Of a stretch of 64,000 nucleotides of DNA, positions 58,083 through 64,000 are shown one piece after another. The stretch is from NCBI GenBank assembly GCA_021324395.1, contig JAJPJG010000017.1, positions 1 to 64,000 on the forward strand, read 5' to 3'. Positions within the stretch are counted from its first letter, which is position 1, and each line of letters begins with the position of its first letter. Source of the stretch: Spartobacteria bacterium. Its GTDB lineage: Bacteria; Verrucomicrobiota; Verrucomicrobiia; Chthoniobacterales; Chthoniobacteraceae. The notes under the pieces are model-generated. The model saw nothing but the letters and a program-made list of their open reading frames with translations. It was not told where the DNA came from and did no database searches. The translations under genes were made by a program, and so were the position numbers.

Positions 58083-58634
58083 TCAGGGCGTTGCTTCCGC
58101 CGCGGCTTCAGTGAGCGATGCAACCGCATCGGCGGCGTGTTTCGCAATTTCGCCGTCGGGATCATTCGCCGCTTTTTGCAGCATCGGAATCGCGCGCTTG
58201 TCGCCGTAATTTTCGAGCAAATCGATCGCGGCCGAACGCACTTCCTTCGGTTGGTCCGGCGCGAGCGCGACACCGATTTTTAAAATCACGTCCGGCTCGT
58301 CGATCTCGGAAATGCAATTGAGCAAGTTGAGCTTCACTTCCTTGTCCGGCTCATTTTGCAGCAGTTTCGCTAAAGTTGACGTTATTTCGCCGTGCGGAAC
58401 ATTTCCATACGCGAGTTCGACAAACTGCGAAGCGATTTCCGCACGCTGATCGGGATCAGCCGCCGCTTCAAAGCGCTGCACAACCTGCTGCAGCGCGCCT
58501 GATTGTCCGCCCGTCGGCGAATCTGCCGCTTCCGCAAACGGCGTTTCGTCCGTGGTCGAATTCGGGTTTTCGTTTCCTTTTTCGCAAGCGCCAAGCAGCA
58601 GTGCCGCACACACAAGAATTCGCGCGCGTTTCAT
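58083..58634 (-). CDS. HEAT-repeat lipoprotein
   Basis: A 183-residue lipoprotein with lipobox LLGAC (Cys17 from MKRARILV). After a low-complexity linker there are about four alpha-helical HEAT-like repeats (for example KEVRSAAIDLLENYGDKRAIPMLQ-type units of two helices). These commonly act as protein-binding scaffolds. An ATG four codons earlier (58646) is also possible. The stop codon directly abuts that of the convergent DoxX gene. The promoter region is shared with the divergent methyltransferase gene. Confidence 0.78.
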   Translation of the reverse strand: MKRARILVCAALLLGACEKGNENPNSTTDETPFAEAADSPTGGQSGALQQVVQRFEAAADPDQRAEIASQFVELAYGNVPHGEITSTLAKLLQNEPDKEVKLNLLNCISEIDEPDVILKIGVALAPDQPKEVRSAAIDLLENYGDKRAIPMLQKAANDPDGEIAKHAADAVASLTEAAAEATP

Positions 58635-58698
58635 CGTCGGTTTCATGCGTTCTTGACTATCCAACTTTGCGGCATTCGGCTAATGGATTCGACTCCCA

Positions 58699-60516
58699 AT
58701 GGCTTTGCTCGACGAACTTCAAACGCGCATCGTGCCCGGAGACGGCGCGATGGGGACGATGCTGCTCGAGGCAAACGTGCCGCTCGAACGCTGCTTCGAG
58801 GAACTCTGCGTCAGTCAGCCCGATTTGATCCGCGACATTCATGAACGCTACGTGCTCGCCGGTGCGCGCGTGATCGAGACGAATTCGTTCGGCGCAAATG
58901 CGGTGCGGCTCGAAAAATACGGCGTCGAAAATCGCGTTAACGAAATCAACTGGGCGGCCGCGCAACTCGCTAAACAAACGGCGCGCGGCAAAGGTGTTTA
59001 CGTCGCGGGAAGCGTTGGCCCGCTCGGCATCACAGCGGATCAGGCGCGCGAACGCGGCATTGATCGCGAAGCGATTTTTCGCGAGCAAATCGGCGCGCTG
59101 CTCGACGGTGGAGTTGATCTAATTTTTCTCGAAACTTTCAGCGATCTGGACGAACTCGCGCTCGCGTTGCATGTAAAACAATCGCTGCATCATTGCCCGG
59201 CGGTTTGCTCGATGGCGTGCAACGAGGAAGGCCGGCTGCCGTCCGGCATGTTGCTCGCCGATGCGTTTGCAAAATTGCACGAACTCGATGCGGATATTGT
59301 CGGCGCGAATTGCCTCAATGGCCCGAATGCGATGCTGCGGCTTTTTCAAAAAATTCCGCTCGACGACTATGTGCTCTCTGCTTTTCCGAATGCCGGCTAT
59401 CCGAAATATCACGACGGCCGTTATCTCTACTACACGACTCCGGAATACTTCGCGCAGTCCGCGCGCGGGCTCGCGGAACAAGGCGCCAGGCTGATTGGCG
59501 GCTGTTGCGGCATCGGCCCGGAGCACATCGCGCTGATGGTGCAGGCATTAAAAGATGTGCAACCGGTGACCGCGAAATCGGTGCGCATTTCCGAGCCTGC
59601 GCCGCAGCCGCAAGTCGCCGAAAAAAAAGTGGAGATGAGCATTCTCGATCTGCTTGCGCAGAAAAAAACGGTCATCGTCACCGAGCTCGATCCGCCGAAA
59701 ACGCTCGACCTGGAAAAGTATTTCGCCGGCGCAAAAGCGCTAACTGATGCGGGCAGCGACGCGATTACGCTTGCTGATAATTCGCTCGCGATTTTGCGCG
59801 TCAGCAACCTCGCGATCGGCGCAATGCTCAAGCAGCAAAACGTCACTCCCCTGCTCCACTTGAGCTGCCGTGATCGCAATTTGATCGGCTTGCAAAGCGA
59901 CCTGATGGGTATGGCCGCGCTGGGCATCCGGCACGTGCTTCCGCTCACCGGAGACCCAGCGAAATTCGGCGATCATCCGGGTGCGGCGTCGGTTTACGAC
60001 GTGAGTTCGATCGAACTGATTCGGATTATCGCACGTTTAAACGAAGGTTTTAACTACATCGGCAAGTCGATTAAAACAGCAACGCAATTCGTGATCGGCT
60101 GCACGTTTAATCCGAACGCGAAAAATCTCGACGCGCAGGTTTCGCGGCTCGAGCGCAAAGTTGCCGCGGGCGCGCAATATGTGATGACGCAGCCGGTATT
60201 CGACACGCAGCTCGTGGTGGAAATGTATAAGCGCACGCAACACCTCAACGTGCCGATTTTTACCGGTGTCTGGCCTCTGCTCAACGGACGACAAGCAGAA
60301 TTTCTACACAACGAAGTGCCCGGCATTGTCATACCGGAAAATGTCCGCGCGCAGATGTCCGGTCTCGAAGGCGCGGACGGGCGCAAACGTGGCATCGATG
60401 TCGGCAAGGAAGTTTGCCGCGCGGTGCTCGATCATTTTCCGGGCGTTTATTTGATCACGCCGTTTTTAAACTACGACACAACCGTCGAATTGGCGCAGTT
60501 CGTTCGCAACAGATGA
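58699..60516 (+). CDS. Homocysteine S-methyltransferase / methylenetetrahydrofolate reductase fusion
   Basis: A 605-residue two-domain protein. The first ~300 residues are a pterin-independent homocysteine methyltransferase barrel with GDGAMGTMLLE, NCLNGP and GGCCGIGPEH, the last two giving three zinc-binding cysteines. The rest (about 315-605) is a methylenetetrahydrofolate reductase (MetF) domain, with ELDPPKTLD and TQPVFD. The same fusion is known as YitJ in Bacillus. It provides methionine-cycle methylation and 5-methyl-THF synthesis on one chain. It is followed 30 bp on by the TVP38 gene. Confidence 0.92.
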   Translation: MALLDELQTRIVPGDGAMGTMLLEANVPLERCFEELCVSQPDLIRDIHERYVLAGARVIETNSFGANAVRLEKYGVENRVNEINWAAAQLAKQTARGKGVYVAGSVGPLGITADQARERGIDREAIFREQIGALLDGGVDLIFLETFSDLDELALALHVKQSLHHCPAVCSMACNEEGRLPSGMLLADAFAKLHELDADIVGANCLNGPNAMLRLFQKIPLDDYVLSAFPNAGYPKYHDGRYLYYTTPEYFAQSARGLAEQGARLIGGCCGIGPEHIALMVQALKDVQPVTAKSVRISEPAPQPQVAEKKVEMSILDLLAQKKTVIVTELDPPKTLDLEKYFAGAKALTDAGSDAITLADNSLAILRVSNLAIGAMLKQQNVTPLLHLSCRDRNLIGLQSDLMGMAALGIRHVLPLTGDPAKFGDHPGAASVYDVSSIELIRIIARLNEGFNYIGKSIKTATQFVIGCTFNPNAKNLDAQVSRLERKVAAGAQYVMTQPVFDTQLVVEMYKRTQHLNVPIFTGVWPLLNGRQAEFLHNEVPGIVIPENVRAQMSGLEGADGRKRGIDVGKEVCRAVLDHFPGVYLITPFLNYDTTVELAQFVRNR

Positions 60517-60546
60517 GGCTTCGCGGTGCGAGCCGCGGTTTTATTC

Positions 60547-61305
60547 ATGTCGAAAAATTCCCGCGCACTGCTGATTCAACTCGCGAGCTTCGTCGCGTTC
60601 ATCGCGGTAATCGTTTGGCTCGGCAGATCGCCCGTCGTGACGAATGCGATTTTGCACGCACAGCAAAAGCTCGGAACGATGGGCCTGTGGGGCTTCGCGC
60701 TTTATCCGCTACTTTTCGCCGCGTGCAATTTGCTGCTGCTTCCCGGCGGAATTCTCGCGGTGAGCAGCGGACTTTTCTTCGGGCTCTGGTGGGGATTCGC
60801 GCTGATGCTTGTCGGCAATGTCATCAGCGCGGCGTTGTCGTTCGTTGTCAGCCGCAAACTGGCGCGAAATTGGGTTGCGAAAAAAATCGCCGCCAATCCG
60901 AAACTTACAGTGCTCGACAAAGCGATCGCGCGCGAAGGCTGGAAGATGATTTTTTGGAGCCAGCTTCATCCGCTGTTTCCGACAAGTTTGCTGATGTATT
61001 TTTACGGCGCGACGCAAATCGATTTCTGGCGCTGCATGCTTTGGGCGACGCTTGCGCGTGCTCCCGGACTGTTTTTATACGCGTATTTCGGCACGCTCGC
61101 GCAATACGGCATCAAACTTTTCCGCCATCAAACGCATCCACACGCATACGAGTATATGGTCTGGATCGGCGGCCTGGTTTTAACGCTCGTCATTACGACC
61201 GTGCTCGGTCGCATCGCGCTAAACCTGCTCGCCGAAGCCGAGGAAAAAGCGAGCGGCGGCAAGCCGACAAACAACGTGCAGCAATTCGAAAATTCCACTT
61301 TTTGA
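60547..61305 (+). CDS. TVP38/TMEM64-family membrane protein
   Basis: A 252-residue protein with five or six transmembrane segments. The central block (LYPLLFAACNLLLLPGGILA, then GLFFGLWWGFALMLVGNVIS and SFVVSRKLARNWV) is the SNARE-associated/VTT domain shared with DedA and TVP38. These are likely lipid scramblases or ion-coupled transporters. The start ATG at 60547 is preferred to the GTG at 60526. It is co-directional with the preceding fusion gene and probably co-transcribed. Confidence 0.87.
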   Translation: MSKNSRALLIQLASFVAFIAVIVWLGRSPVVTNAILHAQQKLGTMGLWGFALYPLLFAACNLLLLPGGILAVSSGLFFGLWWGFALMLVGNVISAALSFVVSRKLARNWVAKKIAANPKLTVLDKAIAREGWKMIFWSQLHPLFPTSLLMYFYGATQIDFWRCMLWATLARAPGLFLYAYFGTLAQYGIKLFRHQTHPHAYEYMVWIGGLVLTLVITTVLGRIALNLLAEAEEKASGGKPTNNVQQFENSTF

Positions 61306-61342
61306 CAGCCGCTCGTTCAGTGCTAGCGTTCGTAACGATGCT

Positions 61343-61711
61343 ATGACCTACCTGGACGAGCAGCGAAGCTGGTGCGCCAATCCCTCGATTTGTCTCGAGC
61401 ATGGCGCGGATGAATGCGCTCTTGATGAACGCATGGAAATTTGCGCGCGCGGCATGTCTTTTCACACGCGCTGGCAATGGTCGCCCGGCACTCAACTCGC
61501 CGTGGCGTTTTCTTTTTTAGACGAAAATGGAGCGCTCGGAAAAATGCGCACCGACGGAATCGTCGTCGATTGCGAGCGGGTCGCGGCGCAATGTTATCGC
61601 ACGACGCTGCTCTTTTTGGATGTGCCGGAGGAATTGCGCGCACACCTTGAAAATTGCGCACCGCAAACAACCGATCGCGGAATGTTGCCGCGTAGCTTTC
61701 GGGCGAATTAG
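61343..61711 (+). CDS. Small PilZ-like domain protein
   Basis: A 122-residue protein with a beta-barrel-like pattern: ICARGMSFHTRWQWSPGTQL, then DGIVVDCERV and a hydrophobic strand. This spacing resembles PilZ domains, which bind cyclic-di-GMP, but the RxxxR and D/NxSxxG residues are not all present, so binding is doubtful. It lies 37 bp after the TVP38 gene. Its stop overlaps the rpsT stop on the other strand by three bases (TTAG). Confidence 0.55.
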   Translation: MTYLDEQRSWCANPSICLEHGADECALDERMEICARGMSFHTRWQWSPGTQLAVAFSFLDENGALGKMRTDGIVVDCERVAAQCYRTTLLFLDVPEELRAHLENCAPQTTDRGMLPRSFRAN

Positions 61712-61971
61712 GCGATCGCCGCGAGCTGCCTGCTCAGCTTGCTTTTTTGGCGATTCGCAGCGTTACGATGAAGACGGCCGGTCTTCACGGCTTTGTCGAG
61801 CGCGGATGAAAGTTTCTGGAATTCCGCTTTCGCGTTGTCTTTATTTTTTGAGCCGATTTCAGTCCGCGTTTTTTTCAACAGCGATTTAATCGAGGTGAGC
61901 GCACGCTTGTTTTGAAGCGTGCGAAGGACGGTCTGACGGGCGCGTTTTGCGGCTGATTTCGTGTTTGCCAT
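61708..61971 (-). CDS. rpsT: 30S ribosomal protein S20
   Basis: An 87-residue basic protein matching S20: MANTKSAAKRARQ at the start, AVKTGRLHRNAANRQKSKLS near the end. It binds 16S rRNA early in 30S assembly. A candidate promoter with a perfect TTGACA lies 44 bases upstream of the start codon. The gene ends convergently with the small PilZ-like gene. Confidence 0.97.
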   Translation of the reverse strand: MANTKSAAKRARQTVLRTLQNKRALTSIKSLLKKTRTEIGSKNKDNAKAEFQKLSSALDKAVKTGRLHRNAANRQKSKLSRQLAAIA

Positions 61972-61992
61972 AATTAAAAATTGAGGGCGTGA

Positions 61993-62020
61993 AAAATAAC
62001 GGGATGGCTGCGATTGTCAA
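61993..62020 (-). promoter_or_regulatory. Candidate rpsT promoter
   Basis: On the minus strand a perfect TTGACA (plus 62015-62020) is followed after 16 bases by TATTTT (plus 61993-61998), with the rpsT ATG some 20 bases on. Spacing is slightly short but the -35 box matches fully. Confidence 0.6.
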
Positions 62021-62091
62021 TATTGCAAAACGGCCCGTTAAAAGTGCTTGGCAATCACGCGCACGATTCTTAGGTTTCCCCGCTTCACGAA

Positions 62092-64000
62092 TGAGAAAAT
62101 GGCTCACCCCTTTCCTGCTCCTGCTTTGCGCCGCCGCCGCTGCGCACGCGCAGTTTGGCAGTTTCGGCGATGTGCCGATTGAAATTAACGCCGACAGCAC
62201 GCAATTCATCGGCGGTGTCGCCGTCGCGGAAGGACACGTGATCGTGCAATACGGCGCGGTGACGATTTACAGCGACTACGCGCAATATAATCCCGACACG
62301 CGCGACGTGCTCGTGCGCGGAAACGTGCGCATCTATCGCGGAATGGAGCAAAAGACTGCGGCCGGCGGCACTGCGCAAAGCGGCCAGCTCTTCATCGGCG
62401 AGCGCGCGGTTTACAATCTCGAGACAAAGCAACTGCACGCGGCCGATTTTAAAGGCGACTCGTATCCATTCCATTTCGCAGCCGACACGCTGACGTCGAT
62501 CGGACCGAATGCGTTCCAGGTGCAGGACGCGGTTTTTACGACGAGCGATTCGTCAAAACCGGACTATTACGTGAAGGCAAAAAAGGTGCGCATTTATCCG
62601 CACAATCGCGTGATCTTCATCAACGCGACGTTATACGTTGGGCAAACGCCGATTTTTTGGTGGCCGTATCTCTATCAGTCGTTGCAAAAAGATTTGAGTT
62701 TCACCGTCACACCGGGCTATCGCAGCGCATGGGGGGCGTTTTTGCTTTCGCAATATACATTTCCGATCAACGACAATTGGTGGGGCCGTTTGCGACTTGA
62801 TCTGCGGCAAACACGCGGAATCGCCGTCGGCTTTGAGTCCGATTTCAAACTCGGCAAAAACGACCAGAGTTGGGGACGGTTTCGCTCGTATTACATCAAT
62901 GACGCGTCGCCGGGGACGAACAAAACCGCACTCGGTCGCGAACAAATCGATCCGGATCGCTATCGCGTTTCGCTGCAGCAAAAGCTCTACATTACCGACG
63001 ACATCTACGCGAACATCGACATCAACAAACTGAGCGACCGGCGTGTTCTGGAAGACTTTTTGCCGAACGAATTTCGGCTCGATCCGCAACCGGACAACAT
63101 GATTTCGCTCACAAAGTGGGACGACAACTACACGGCGACGGTGATTGCGCGCAAACAGCTCAACGACTTTTTCGACACGACGGAGCGACTGCCGGAGTTT
63201 GTCTTCGATATAAAGCGGCATCCGGTTTTCAATTCTCCACTTTTGAATTTGCCCGTATTTTATGAAGGCGAAAGCAGCGTGGCGCGGCTCGACCGTAATT
63301 TTGCGAAGGGTTCACTGTTCCGCGATCTGAAGGTGACACGCGTCGATACGTTTCATCAGCTTGTGTTGCCGACGGAAATCGGCGGCTGGCTCTCATTTGT
63401 GCCACGGATCGGCGTGCGTGGCGATTACTACAGCACGAGCGGGCATTTCGATACCGAGATCCAGGAAACGACGATCGAATCGATCCTTCCGGACAATACT
63501 ACGCAGACGAAAACGCAGACGACGACAAAACATCATTTCGATGGTGGCAGCGCTGTTTTCCGTGGCGTTGTCGATGGCGGGTTCGAATCCTCTTTCAAAT
63601 TCTCGCGCGAATGGAACGACGTCGAATCACATGCATGGGGTCTCGATGGCTTGCGGCACATTGTTCAGCCATACGTGGATCTGTCGCTGGTTGGTGCGAG
63701 TCGCAGTCCTAATGACATTTTGCAGGTCGACCGGTTCCAGCGCTCGACCGAGTTGCCGAGTTTCGATTTCCCGCAATTCACCGGCATCGACGCGATTGAT
63801 GACTGGGCGATCTGGCGCGTCGGTGTCCGCAATCGCCTGCAAACACGCCGCGACAACAACACGTTTGACTGGTTCGATATTGATACCTTTGTCGATGTGA
63901 ACATGGAGCGGCCGCATTTCCCCGACTCCACACTGCAGGAAGGCACGCTCTCAAATCTCTACAACCGCATCCGGTGGGCACCTCTCCCATGGATCGGCCT
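62092..64000 (+). CDS. lptD: LPS-assembly protein LptD, 5' part
   Basis: At least 636 residues, continuing beyond the window. A signal peptide (MRKWLTPFLLLLCAAAAAHA) precedes an OstA/LptA-like beta-jellyroll domain (about 25-190; DVPIEINADSTQFIGG, DYAQYNPDTRDVLVRGNV). The rest is the beta-barrel domain with alternating aromatic strands. It fits the outer-membrane translocon that inserts LPS. It shows that the organism has a lipopolysaccharide outer membrane. The gene is divergent from rpsT and the 120-bp gap holds both promoters. Confidence 0.88.

Overview
The window is chromosomal DNA from a GC-rich, Gram-negative bacterium. It is most likely a member of the Verrucomicrobiota, possibly near Chthoniobacterales/Spartobacteria. 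The reasons are an outer-membrane LPS-assembly gene (lptD) and lipoproteins with lipoboxes, a Minf_1886-family protein, a secreted protein whose N-terminus carries an LESRIAPA motif of the kind seen in verrucomicrobial and planctomycete surface proteins, a family-B DNA polymerase, weak Shine-Dalgarno sequences, and tightly packed genes with ATGA or TAATG junctions. The phylum is an inference; no rRNA or tRNA gene is present to anchor it.

Layout. 1-3.6 kb: tail of a sugar ABC permease, a 21-bp tandem array, a lipoprotein and an acyl carrier protein, then tlyA-nadK-ptsN. 3.8-7.5 kb: a SWIM/Snf2 helicase divergent from an orphan parA. 7.6-11.2 kb: a secreted carbohydrate-related pair (803-residue lipoprotein and a GH43-like enzyme) in visibly different codon use. 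11.3-20.1 kb: class III aminotransferase, pyruvate carboxylase, tmk-holB, and two copies of an unusual secreted double-psi-barrel-like protein. 20.3-25.6 kb: nadB, panC, a family-B DNA polymerase broken by an in-frame stop, and a phospholipase-D-like nuclease. 25.7-33.1 kb: Spy-like protein, DUF1844, M16 peptidase, Minf_1886 protein, a frameshifted gene, a second 21-bp tandem array and a hybrid histidine kinase. 33.3-36.5 kb: a giant glycine-rich surface protein. 36.5-46.7 kb: a purine/ureide catabolic locus. 46.9-51.4 kb: a two-gene histidine-kinase operon. 51.7-64 kb: enolase, two peptidase-MA-like genes with holA, TauE/SafE permease, DoxX, HEAT lipoprotein, a homocysteine methyltransferase/MTHFR fusion, TVP38 protein, PilZ-like protein, rpsT, and the first two thirds of lptD.

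The clearest pathway is purine degradation. Xanthine dehydrogenase (one fused polypeptide), HIU hydrolase, OHCU decarboxylase, allantoinase, allantoate amidohydrolase and ureidoglycine aminohydrolase are chained through overlapping stops and starts, with a CitE-like DUF6986 protein in the same run. A divergent second M20 hydrolase could complete the route to glyoxylate. No uricase is present in the window.

The strongest unexplained signals are two non-coding tandem arrays with exactly the same 21-bp period but unrelated sequences (301-509 and 30842-31070). Also notable are two single-site gene lesions (in-frame TAA in the polymerase, frameshift in the gene beside the second array), a promoter-leader-terminator arrangement before the TauE gene, and a change of codon use inside pyruvate carboxylase.
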